From: Linnemannia hyalina
Lineage: Eukaryota; Mortierellomycota; Mortierellomycetes; Mortierellales; Mortierellaceae
Assembly: GCA_019671135.1 (NCBI GenBank)
Contig: JAHRHY010000013.1
Coordinates: 434,001-498,000 of the forward strand
DNA: 64,000 nucleotides
Direction of reading: 5' to 3'
The notes below the pieces were generated by a model. The model did not search any database and was not told the origin of the DNA. It worked only from the letters and a program-made list of their open reading frames with translations. The position numbers and the translations under genes were made by a program. Positions 51,163 through 60,662 of this stretch are shown here, piece by piece. The stretch's first letter is position 1, and every line of letters starts with the position of its first letter.

Positions 51163-52021
51163 GGTTTCGAGTTTCGCATTATCCTCGGAGGGGCCTTCTC
51201 TTTGTTGCACAACCTTTGGTCTATTTTTCAATTGAGTGAGCGGATATGGAATACGTTCTTCCCCCCTCCTCTTCCTCATTATCGCGCCTCTTGATGGTAT
51301 CCTCCACCGTCACAACTTTTTGAAAATATCACGCGCCGATGTCAGGTTCCGTTTGGACTGCCTTCTTTGATTCATTGATAAAACCCGTATCGCGGGCCTA
51401 ACAGTCCATACATCTGGCTTCGCCAAGTGTGCAAAAGGATGTAAGAGTTCAATTAATACGAAGTGAGGAAAAGAAGAACCGTGATGTTTCGTTAATGACC
51501 GCGACGCGATCAAAAAAGATGAGGATCTTTCTCACGATCATATTTGTTCTATTGTTGTCGATTGGGTCCAGAGAAAGAGAAGAGAGAGAGGGCCAAGGGG
51601 AAGGGAAGAGGGTGAATGGCGGTATCAAAAATAAAAAAGGACACATCAAAGTTAATGATGGTCCTCTCTTTCACTCTTAAGAAGATTGACAGTCAAATAG
51701 AAAGTCGATCCCTATTCAGGCACCATCACCCATCACTGACAACTTTACCTGTATGACCGATGAAAATAAAACGTCGTCGCAGAAGGAATAATAGGGGTAA
51801 AGTGTGGAATAGATGAGACAGGAGGCAAGTAGGGGAATATGGATTATTGGAACAAGTTTGTGCGCACATGCTCCTATGCGTTTGTCTTGACTGCTCTTTT
51901 ATGCTAACGCACACAAATGCAACGACCAAGGTAAGGAGGGAATCAAGTCTAGACCATCGCCTTCTTTTTTTTTGTCGCCCTACTTCAGCATATACAACCA
52001 AACCACCCGCCGACTGTCGCC

Positions 52022-54052
52022 ATGACCTTGTCAACGGAAGTCTTCTTTGGAATCCCTGAGCTGGTCGCCCAGGTCTTGTCATTCCTGGACCGACAAGACC
52101 TCTCGCGTCTGATGCGCACTTCTCGCCACATGTACACCACTACCGCACCCCTACTTTTCCACTACATCGACCTGAGGGCCATTCCTGATCGTCGCCTAGC
52201 TTATACCCGAAACGGACTCACATCTCTCGCACGGAATGCCCATCTCGTCAAGGCCATCCGCATGGACGGAGATTTCTTTGACCACTACTACGAGTGTCTT
52301 GCCACTGCCGCTGCCTCGGAACAACCACAAGACTTCACGACAAGAACAGGAACAGAAGCAGGAATAGGACCACCAGCAACAGGCATACATACGTTTGTCG
52401 ACAGGCGCTTTCCACTCGCTGCCACTGCTGTTACCTCCTTGGAGCTTGTCAAGTTCCCGAGGATGAACAATCTCTCTCGATTCGAATACAATCTTCCTCC
52501 TCCAGGCGGGGACTGGGACGACGCCAAGATTCGATACACCGATGATGCACACTTGGTCCTCTCGAGGTTCTCGCTCATGATACCACCTGCCCAAACTCCC
52601 CATCTCGTGAGCCTCACCCTGAATGGCCCATTGATCAGGCATCAGCGAGACCTTAATTTATTGACACAGACTGTCGCGGGAATGACAGGCCTTCAGACGC
52701 TTAGGCTTGGTATCGATCATGCAGAGCATATTATGTACGACCTTGTTCCGCGGATTTTCTTCAAACTGCCCTCGTCCATTCAAGTCTTCATGATTAGAGT
52801 GATGGATGTGGGTGATAGTTGGGAGTCGCGGCGAGAGGGCCGGGACGACACGACACCGACGGCGCAGGAAGCGTACCGCCGAGATGGACCTTTTCTCAAG
52901 TTGAAGGAATGGGACGTGTACGTGAACTATCTCATGGACAACCCCGAGCATTACTTTCTGATGCTGCCCTACTGCCCGGAGCTCGAGCTGGTGATGGTCC
53001 CGCAGATGTTAAACCAGGATGACGAGGACACTTTGGCCCAGTTCATTGTCCGTCAGTGTCCTAAGCTTCGACGACTCTCGCGCATGGATCTCGGATTTTC
53101 CTTGTCAGACTACGACGAGGACGACGAGGAAGACGAGGACATGTGGTCTGAATACGGCAAGTGCGACGGAGTCATGATGAAGCTCACCAGCGAGGTCATG
53201 CCCGAGGACACACTGGAGTCGTTTTATTACGAGGGGTACTACGAGAACAGTGATTTGCTTCCGCCTAGGCTGACGTCGATGTTATCCGCGCAGTTCCAGT
53301 CGTTGAGGGAGGTGCATCTCAGGAGGACCCGCAATATGCATGGGTACTCGATCACACAACTCCTTCACTTTGCCCCGCTTCTGGAGTCACTCGTAATTCA
53401 GGGCGGTGAGGAAGGATGGGATGAGGCACCCAGCTTTGGTGTCAGTTTGCAACATTTGAGTGACGTTTCGTGGGCGTCGAGTAGGTTGCAGGAACTTCGA
53501 GTTGAGGTGGATTTCGGCTACTTGTCAAGCATGCTTATGAATTCCCGTCCGTATTCTCTCGACAGCTTGAGTGTTGACATAATGGCGTTGAGTCTTGGTG
53601 GCTTGGTGGCGAACATAGGCAAGCAGACGGACCTCCGCGTGTTGGATCTGAGGGTTGCAATTCCACGACAGATTGAGTTTTGGAATGGCCACAGTTGGAC
53701 ATATCGGGATGAGGCTTTCCCGGGCCTCTTGTCGCTGGGCTACAGACCAGGCAACGGACAAGGACATGGAGGGGGTCATGGTGACCGTTTGAAAAGAGGC
53801 TACTTGGACATGTTGGGTGGATTGTCAAAGCTGGAGGAGCTTCGGGGCTCGGTCAACCTCATCCCACGGGACGCGTATGGCTACACTATAGGACGGGAGG
53901 AGGCTGAGTGGATGCATGAGCATTGGCCCAAATTGAGAGTTGCCGAGTTTTATCCGACCCAGGCAAAGGACACGTATCCTGCGGCTGCTGAATTTCTTTG
54001 GCTGCAGAATCAATTGCCTGGTCTGGTTTACACTGACGACCTTTCGGCTTAA
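52022..54052 (+). CDS. F-box and leucine-rich-repeat protein
   Basis: Single exon, 676 residues. Residues 8-50 form an F-box (FFGIPELVAQVLSFLDRQDL, SRLMRTSRHMYTTTAPLLF), the part that binds Skp1 in SCF ubiquitin ligases. The remainder contains irregular leucine-rich repeats (ETVA-like TQTVAGMTGLQTLRLGIDHA, CPKLRRLSRMDLGF, LQELRVEVDFGYLSSML, TDLRVLDLRVAIPRQIEFW) that would recognise substrate. An acidic insert (YDEDDEEDEDMWSEYG) lies near residue 370. No frame break, unlike the F-box relatives at 2.0, 58.4 and 62.8 kb. Ubiquitin-ligase role is from family knowledge; the substrate is unknown. Confidence 0.85.
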   Translation: MTLSTEVFFGIPELVAQVLSFLDRQDLSRLMRTSRHMYTTTAPLLFHYIDLRAIPDRRLAYTRNGLTSLARNAHLVKAIRMDGDFFDHYYECLATAAASEQPQDFTTRTGTEAGIGPPATGIHTFVDRRFPLAATAVTSLELVKFPRMNNLSRFEYNLPPPGGDWDDAKIRYTDDAHLVLSRFSLMIPPAQTPHLVSLTLNGPLIRHQRDLNLLTQTVAGMTGLQTLRLGIDHAEHIMYDLVPRIFFKLPSSIQVFMIRVMDVGDSWESRREGRDDTTPTAQEAYRRDGPFLKLKEWDVYVNYLMDNPEHYFLMLPYCPELELVMVPQMLNQDDEDTLAQFIVRQCPKLRRLSRMDLGFSLSDYDEDDEEDEDMWSEYGKCDGVMMKLTSEVMPEDTLESFYYEGYYENSDLLPPRLTSMLSAQFQSLREVHLRRTRNMHGYSITQLLHFAPLLESLVIQGGEEGWDEAPSFGVSLQHLSDVSWASSRLQELRVEVDFGYLSSMLMNSRPYSLDSLSVDIMALSLGGLVANIGKQTDLRVLDLRVAIPRQIEFWNGHSWTYRDEAFPGLLSLGYRPGNGQGHGGGHGDRLKRGYLDMLGGLSKLEELRGSVNLIPRDAYGYTIGREEAEWMHEHWPKLRVAEFYPTQAKDTYPAAAEFLWLQNQLPGLVYTDDLSA

Positions 54053-55659
54053 TAATGAAAGTTTCTATTGTTAAATTTGATGAAGCACAAGATAAGTTGG
54101 GGGAGTGAATGTGGGTTGGAATGAGTAATTCATGGTGAATCGAGAAGAAGCTAGGAAATATCGGTTGGAAGTGAAGTGAATGATTACAAAAGGATCGGCA
54201 TTGCGAAGAGAGAAGAGAGGGAAGAAGGAGATGACAAGGAGAGAGAAGGAGAAAAGGAATGGGAGGAATGAGGGAAAGAGTCGACAGGCGAAGAAGGGAA
54301 GGAAAGAGGAGGAAAGGAAAGGAGAAAATAGAAGAAGGGAGTCCTTTAATTAAACAGAAAAAAATGTTGCCAGAGAAAAGGGGAAAGAAGGGGCAGGTCA
54401 AAGAAAAAACACGTTCACAGTTGAACTACAACTCTTGGGGACAAGAAATCATAAAAAAAAGAGCGCCACCAATCAATCAGTAGAAATCTTTTTCGTCTCA
54501 GCCATTGATCAATGTTTCATCATTTGGATCGCCGTTGGGTTTCCCTCCTCGCCTCACTCACATATCATTAGAAGCAACCCGTCATTCCTTTTTCTTCATC
54601 AATTAGCAGACCACCTATCGTCAGCACGCATATCCGAGTAACGAAAAGATATGTAAAATCGAAAGGGCATACTCCTAATCCTTTCTCAACACTCCTTTCC
54701 TCTTCCTATCTCCCTCTTTATTCTTCTGGCACTCGAATGGTTCGAACTTGTTTTTCGGGCAGACAAAGCCAGCTGGTCGGGCCATACGTCTCACTAGCCG
54801 CTATTGTGAATAACACTTTGAAGTTAACAGAAGAACGATCGTCTGATGAATTGAGCTGCTTTTTCTATGCGTTTGTCTTTATTATTAGTGGTGTGTGCGA
54901 TCTGCACTATTCGCATTCCTTCGAGGAACCAAATTCCGCCCTCTCAGAGGATACACTCAGACCACACTGTTTTGTTTTTCAAAGGCAAACAACAAAGGTT
55001 CGAAAGAGAAGGAGGCGCCGAACAAAGCATGTCGTTCAGTCAATGTTTGCCAACGGTAACAATCCATGCAAAAGGATTACGACAAAGTAGGTGCAGAAGA
55101 GGGCAAGACCAAGAATCGCAGAAGGAGAGACAGGGCGACGTCTGAAAAGAGATAAGATCGTCTGTGGATCAAGAACGTTTGGGTGACCAAGCGGGGCGTG
55201 GGGCTGGAGGGGATTGATCAAGATCGGTTCAACGGGAGCTGCAGTGTCTGGGTAGGAAATCACCGCATCTAGCAAGAATAAAGGGTGCGCGGGTAGAATA
55301 CTCCCTCTGCTGATCCGCGAGTACTTTCGAGGCATGTGGTGGTGATGCTATCTTGATATTTACAGTATGGAGGTGTTGTACGAAAAGTGAAAAAAGGAAT
55401 GTTAGTGTAAAGAAGTGGGGAAGAAAGAAGGAAATGAGAATAAGAACTCTCTGTGCTTTATACCGTGCGATGGTCCATGGATGCTTCAGTCACTCATCAT
55501 TAACACCAAGCCAGGACATGAGTACATGACTGTGGACTTGAACCTCTAACCCCAAATCGAATATTTCTGCTGCTCTTCTTTACATTTTGGGAGGAGGCTG
55601 TACACTTTCCTTGTGCTTAATGACCCTTTTTCAATTTTTATCGGATTGATGCATGCAAG
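54053..55659. other. Intergenic region
   Basis: GA-rich after the F-box gene (54150-54400), then mixed sequence. One possible minus-strand small gene is listed separately; a plus-strand open frame at 54737-55090 partly overlaps it and is not supported. Confidence 0.4.
55036..55335 (-). CDS. Possible small single-pass membrane protein
   Basis: 99 codons, intronless: a basic start (MPRKYSRISRG), a Pro-rich middle (YPDTAAPVEPILINPLQPHA) and a C-terminal hydrophobic segment (ILGLALFCTYFVVILLHGLL) after a basic RRRP. The layout fits a tail-anchored or small ER/mitochondrial membrane protein. No family recognised. Supported only by layout and composition. Confidence 0.4.
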   Translation of the reverse strand: MPRKYSRISRGSILPAHPLFLLDAVISYPDTAAPVEPILINPLQPHAPLGHPNVLDPQTILSLFRRRPVSPSAILGLALFCTYFVVILLHGLLPLANID

Positions 55660-55787
55660 TGAGCAAAATATGACCAATGGGAGCTTTGATCCCATCCATG
55701 GGATTTCCCCTCTAGACCTCCACAGGTCCCAATTTTTTGGAATTTTTACCTTTTTTTGCCTTTCTTGCGATTTCTCGAAATACTGTT

Positions 55788-57812
55788 ATGTCACCCCCCC
55801 CCCCCCCATATTCCTACTGTGTCAACTGTACTCCTGATCCTGTTGCGGGTAAAGGAAGAGGACAAGGTCGTCAACGAGGTCGTCAACGAGGTCGTTCAAG
55901 GAAGAGAGCAGGGAGTGGGAGAGGCGGAAACAAGGTGCTGGAGGAACACAACGAGGATGCCATAGATGTAGATACAGGCACTCTTCCCGAACAGTCGACA
56001 ACCAGTGGTGACCCCTTAGCCATGGCCGAAGAGACCGAGCGTGAGGGCACAAAGTAAAGCAAACAAGATAATGATAGCATGCTCGGCATGGCTTGTCTGT
56101 ACTTGTTCTCGTTTTCTCGACATTAATCTTTTTTTTTCTTTCCCTTTTCTTTTCCCTCCAGCTCTCAATCATCCTTGTCATCGTTTACGTCTTTGCCTCG
56201 TCCTCCTCCCCACAAGGCGTACCTGCGTCCTCTGCCCGAACATGTTCAACTGGACCCTTCGCCTCTGTCCTTCTTTCAACTTTTCCTTCCTGACGAAATA
56301 TTGGAAACTATTGTTGACAACACAAACGCATATGCTGCGTTCAAGGGCGCAGGGAAACACGGACGAGACTGGACCCCATTGACCGTGCCAGAGTTGCTTC
56401 GGTTCTTTGCCTTCTTACTCTACCGGGGACTGTTTGCGAGTGCTCGTCTGGCCGACTACTTCTCTACGGACACAAGAATGCCACGGCATATCAACTTTGG
56501 CTTACATTGATGAGGACTGAGCAGATAAAACGGTTCCTCCATGTCTCTGGCCTTCCTTTCCGCACTGCTTCGGATCCACCATCCCCTTGCTACTACGACA
56601 AGGTGCAGCCTCTTCTTGGGCATATCCAGTCCGTCTCCAAGCTATATTACGTCCCTCGTACCAATGTAGCCGTGGATGAAATGATCGTCCGTTTTGGTGG
56701 AAGAAGCCATCATACCTTCCGGATCAAGAGCAAGCCTATTCCTGTCGGCTACAAGATCCTGGCCCTGTGTGATGCTGGATACACATACTCCTTCCTTCCC
56801 GAGTCTCGCATCCAGAAGAACCTCGAGGTTAACGACCAGGCTATGTCGACCGAGGATCGAAAGGTGCTCTCTGAGACAGCGCGCAAGGTCATCCTCCTGA
56901 TCGAGCAGTTGCCTATCGATAAAGAGTCGTACAATGTATTTATGGACAATTATTTTTCGTCAGTACCTCTGTTCCGTTATCTTCGAGAGAGGAATGTGGG
57001 AGCCTGTGGCACCGCTCGTCCCAATTCTTCTATGTATCCCTCTGAATTGCGAAGCCTGAGGAATTCAAAGATGGACTGGGATGAGAAACATGCGGTGGAT
57101 GTTGACGGCGTACTTGCGGCTCTCTGGATGGATAATGGGCCGGTGTTGATGTTGACCACAATACATGGGATCGATTCCCCCAGTTGGTTTGTCGAGACAG
57201 CGTAGACGCCCCCGACTCAGGAGCACTAATGGTCGTAAGGTGAACGCCATCTTTGGAGACGCCTTTCGGAAAATGATCTGCATTCCGCGGTTCATAGATG
57301 ATTACAACAAATATATGGGGGCCGTCGATATCGCTGACCAGCTGCGCTCGTACTACACGGTGCAGATAAGGTCCCTGAGGAACTGGTTTCCTCTTCTCCT
57401 TTGGCTAGTGGACACCGCCGCCATTAACGCCTACATTCTTCGTTGCATCCACCTCAAGATACGTAGCAAGGCCAGCCATCGAAACTTCCGACTGGAGCTG
57501 ATCCATCAACTTCTCCAGAAGGCGGCACCATCACCAACAAATCCACCAACTCAGGACTCAACCAAGCGACAACGAACAACATACTCTTCGAAAAATCAAA
57601 AGGATCTCAGCTCGACACGATTCGAAGTGTCACTCTCACATATGCCAGTTCACACCGACCAAAAACTACGATGCGAATGGTGCAAGAAGAGGACTGGTGA
57701 CGAGGGTATGTATTTGAAGATGAAGACCGCTTGGAGTTGTGAGGGTTGTGAAGTGCCATTGTGTTTGACCCCCAATCGTAACTGTTTCTCTCTCTATCAC
57801 TCCAACAAATAA
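55788..57812 (+). pseudogene. piggyBac-like transposase, two frame breaks
   Basis: DDE_Tnp_1_7-type transposase. The N-terminal part is Arg/Gly-rich (GKGRGQGRQRGRQRGRSRKR) then acidic. A probable intron 56054-56161 joins EREGT to SQSSLSSFTSLP. The frame then runs through LPDEILETIVDNTNAYAAF and LLRFFAFLLYRGLFASARLA, shifts near 56500, and continues QIKRFLHVSGLPF. All three catalytic aspartates are visible: LALCDAGYTYSF, YNVFMDNYFSS and YMGAVDIADQL. A second shift lies at a C run near 57178, after MLTTIHGID. The C-terminal Cys-rich zinc domain is intact (CEWCKKRTGDEG, SCEGCEVPLCL, NCFSLYH). A C tract of about 14 bases at 55794 makes the exact start uncertain. Two frame breaks mean no functional protein, unless they are sequencing errors. 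Confidence 0.85.
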
Positions 57813-57900
57813 ACGCTATTTTTACATTGCTTTAGTACAGAAAAATTGGGACCCAAGAAGACCTCAATTTTTTTGAACAAGCTCCGACGGAGGAGGGGAT

Positions 57901-58024
57901 AGGGTCCCTTTCGCGTCCATTTTGCCCAAAAAGGGAAGCGCTCCAGTGGCTTCTTTCTCACGAGACCCTGAGTGGCATCAGAGCACTTCCCTTTTTGGGC
58001 AAAATGGACGCGAAAGGGTGACCC
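57901..58024. repeat. Long hairpin: ~43-base inverted repeat
   Basis: Arms 57901-57942 and 57982-58024 pair almost completely (core CCCTTTCGCGTCCATTTTGC), with one indel and one mismatch and a loop of 39 bases. It lies 90 bases downstream of the piggyBac-like transposase stop, inside the presumed element. Confidence 0.85.
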
Positions 58025-58140
58025 CATAAGAAAGAAATCCTCATAAGAAAGTGAAAGATTTAGTCCCAGCCCGTAGTGAAAAATTGAGCGGAGGAGGGGA
58101 TGGGTTCAGAGCTTCATCCCAATGATCCCTTTTTCGCTAA

Positions 58141-58439
58141 ACTGTGACAAGTCGTTATGTTTAAGTTTAAGAGGTAGAACAAACACTACAGTTACTCAAA
58201 AAAAATTGGGTTGATGGCAAAGCGCCAGGCACACCACGCGGTTTGCCAATTAGCTGCACCTTGCCAGCCAGCGCACAAAACGCCGCGATCAATATACTCC
58301 CGCCACCAATATCTCTCGCGTTCAACCCGTTCCTACAACTGAGAGCAACGAGATAGGACTTACTTTTCTGTCATCCATTCTTCGCTACGATAACAAAAGG
58401 GAAGACATATTCATTTGTTAACGTTCGTTTACCGCTATG
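58141..58439. other. Spacer
   Basis: No gene or family feature seen. Confidence 0.4.
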
Positions 58440-59572
58440 TCCATTCGGGAGAGAGTGAATGTATCACCCTATGGTGGACATACACATTTAGTGATGACCG
58501 CGCTGACTGTGTTCGACCCATGCCCATCGCCCGCAGCCAACTTTACTCATCACCACCTTCCTCAGGTTCACACACAGACCTTGTGTAGTATCAATTGGCC
58601 AGTGCAAATGAATGCAGGTGCCAATATTTCGCTCACCTGCAACAGTGTTCTGGCAATTCAAGAGCTCTTCGACCTCACACGAGCATACCTCCCCCTTTAA
58701 GCCCTGAAGACAAGTTGCCAAGTCTGGAACAGGTATTTAATGCCAACTGTTACTGCTTGCCACATTCACTAGTTGTGTGGAATGGTCAGCCTTATTATGT
58801 TATCCACCACCCTCATGCATATATCTGGACAAGGGTCAAAGTTGGCATCGGCAGGGACAGCGCTTCCTTCCTTCAGCGTCATGGCCACCATATCCGAAAG
58901 TGACCAAGTCCAGCCTCAACAAGTCTATTCTGCACAAGCCCTCAAGGACTCTACATGCTACTTGATCACCCTTCATATAACATTATCAACAATGTCGCCC
59001 TTCAGGAATTCTTCACTCGCATGCAAGACCGACTGACAGCGCTCCAGATCCGTTTCGATACATCCGACCCACGCTAGCTACTTGATCAACGCATGTCCAA
59101 GACTCGAGTTCTTCCACCCTTCCAATCTTGAATTTCGAACGGATATGGATTTGTCGAGCCCCCGTTTCCGTCTATGGAAATCTAAGGAGCAGCAGGGAAA
59201 AAAACACCCTCCCAAGTCCTTGCATCTTGAGGATACTTTTGTCCGTCCTATTCAGATCCTCATCGATAGACCGGCGACGCCGTCGATGGTCTCATTAATC
59301 GTATGGACACCAAGCACCTAGGCATATCCTGACAGGACGCCAAGACGTACAATGTTAACGCAAAATGGGAATGCGAGAACTCTCCCACTCAATTTGGGTT
59401 TAGGACGACCATGTTTCCAGACGATACCTCCGTTCAACAATTCTTTCGACGGATGCGGGACTTGAAGTTCCTAGCATCACTGTTGATTTTCCGCGCTGCA
59501 ATTCCAAGCGATGATGACAAGAACAAGGTTCGACGAGTCCTATATTTTCAATTCAGTGGAAAAGGAGTCTAG
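58440..59572 (+). pseudogene. Decayed coding remnant, probably F-box/LRR type
   Basis: Protein-like text appears in several frames with stops between: VVWNGQPYYVIHHPHAYIWT (about 58775), LQEFFTRMQDRLTALQIRFD (about 59000), LINACPRLEFFHPSNLEFRT (about 59080) and FPDDTSVQQFFRRMRDLKFL (about 59410-59480), ending in a TAG at 59570. Phrases such as LINACPRLEFF and RRMRDLKFLASL are typical of the LRR part of Mortierella-type F-box proteins. No continuous frame or consistent splice signals, so this is a dead copy. The family call is inference. Confidence 0.5.
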
Positions 59573-59613
59573 GCCGAATTTCATATTCGGAAGGGCGGAC
59601 GATTTACAAACCT

Positions 59614-59640
59614 CGGTGACGTAATTCTCGCGCCCATTGT
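59614..59640 (+). promoter_or_regulatory. 27-base repeated motif, copy 2
   Basis: Identical to copy 3 over 27 bases and near-identical to copy 1. The following ~120 bases also resemble those after copy 3 (ACCACCCCGTTCATCC, then TCCATTTTTCAG), so this is a duplicated promoter fragment, but no gene follows it. Confidence 0.6.
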
Positions 59641-59794
59641 CCTGTTTCCTTTTCCATCACAACCGCTTCTCATCCCATCACATTACTGTCGACCACCCCG
59701 TTCATCCGTCTTTTCCATGTCCATTTTTCAGCATCTCCTGTGAAGACCAACGCCGAATGCAAAGATGAGGTGTTTCTATTTATCTGTTTGTTCT

Positions 59795-60045
59795 ACTTCC
59801 CCGCCTTGCATCAAACAATAGATACGTCTAGCCCATTCCCTCTCGCAAGAGAGTGCAGCTGCGGCTCGTGAAGGGATTGTTGCAATGGTGCTTTTCTTCT
59901 TCGTTTTACTTCCCACCTTGCATCAAACAATAGATACGTCTAGCCTATTCCCTCTCGCAAGAGAGTGTAGCTACGGCTCGTGAAGGGATTGTTGCAATGG
60001 TGCTTTTCTTTCTTGATTTTACTTCCCATCTTGCATCAACCAATA
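59795..60045 (+). repeat. 112-base tandem repeat, about 2.2 copies
   Basis: Starts at 59795, 59907 and 60020 with TACTTCCC...CTTGCATCAA. The first two copies are near-identical over their length, the third is partial. Each full unit contains a small hairpin (CTCTCGCAAGAGAG). Non-coding. Confidence 0.9.
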
Positions 60046-60427
60046 TATACGTCCTTGTTTGCATTTCGCTTATAAATCTAATCCCTCGCTTTATTTTTTT
60101 TTATTTTTATTTTTTGGGGGGGGGGGGGCCTGGGAACTACTGTACGAGCAAAGTGAGATCGATGCGATAGTCCTCTTTACAACGTGGCAAACGATAATGC
60201 CCAAACATTCCGGGATCGAGTAAAGCGAACTGATTTGGAATTCATGGTATTCATTATTAAATACGCGTGTTGTGTCAAGGGAATAAAGATTGAAAGTGAT
60301 AAGAAAGTGACAGAGTGTTTCTGTGGAAAGGTGGAAAAGGGTGGGAAGGCTGTAAGCCGGAGGGTATGGGTCAAGCGAAAGGGAGCGCAGTCAAGTCAAT
60401 CGCGCAAGATAGCATTAGATTTTCCTT

Positions 60428-60454
60428 CGGTGACGTAATTCTCGCGCCCATTGT
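60428..60454 (+). promoter_or_regulatory. 27-base repeated motif, copy 3
   Basis: CGGTGACGTAATTCTC followed by GCGCCCATTGT, 235 bases upstream of the start of the PD-(D/E)XK-type gene. Contains the TGACGTAA bZIP-type core. Candidate promoter element. Confidence 0.6.
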
Positions 60455-60662
60455 CCCATAAAACCGCTTCCTTCGCACCGGAACGTCCATTCACGTCGTC
60501 GAACTCTACTCAATTTCGCATCACGACCACCTCGTTCATCCATCTTGTCCATCTTTCAGTGTCAAATTCAACGGTAAATTCGCTAGTGTGGCTAGTGGAG
60601 ATCTTTTGTTGTGCACGACTACGCCTCAGCTTCCAATATTAACCTTGCGTTGTCGTAGTATC

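Larger units (their letters stand above)
49457..52021. other. Long intergenic region between NOG1 and an F-box gene
   Basis: 2.6 kb. Holds a CT microsatellite just after NOG1 (about 49498-49515), a G-rich stretch near 49986-50005, one minus-strand open frame listed separately and a 29-base tandem repeat near 51075. Otherwise nothing seen. Confidence 0.45.
55660..58140 (+). mobile_element. Degenerate piggyBac-like DNA transposon
   Basis: Surrounds a piggyBac-type transposase gene. The left flank (about 55667-55712) and the right flank (about 58090-58130, reverse complement) share an imperfect inverted sequence of the form GACCAATGGGAGCTTTGATC / GATCATTGGGATGAAGCTCT followed by CCCATCC. A second inverted pair, TCCCAATTTTT, occurs near 55726 and 57845. 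A strong hairpin lies at 57901-58024. I could not identify a TTAA duplication, so the outer limits are approximate. Confidence 0.55.

Noticed and set aside
54737..55090. 117-codon plus-strand open frame
   Set aside because: Composition not protein-like beyond a hydrophobic patch; partly overlaps the better minus-strand candidate.
55617..55620. TTAA as the left target site of the piggyBac-like element
   Set aside because: No matching TTAA with a mirrored end was found on the right side, so it was not used as a boundary.
60184..60438. 84-codon open frame ending in the 27-base motif
   Set aside because: No start context, no family, and its end runs into the repeated motif that is non-coding elsewhere.
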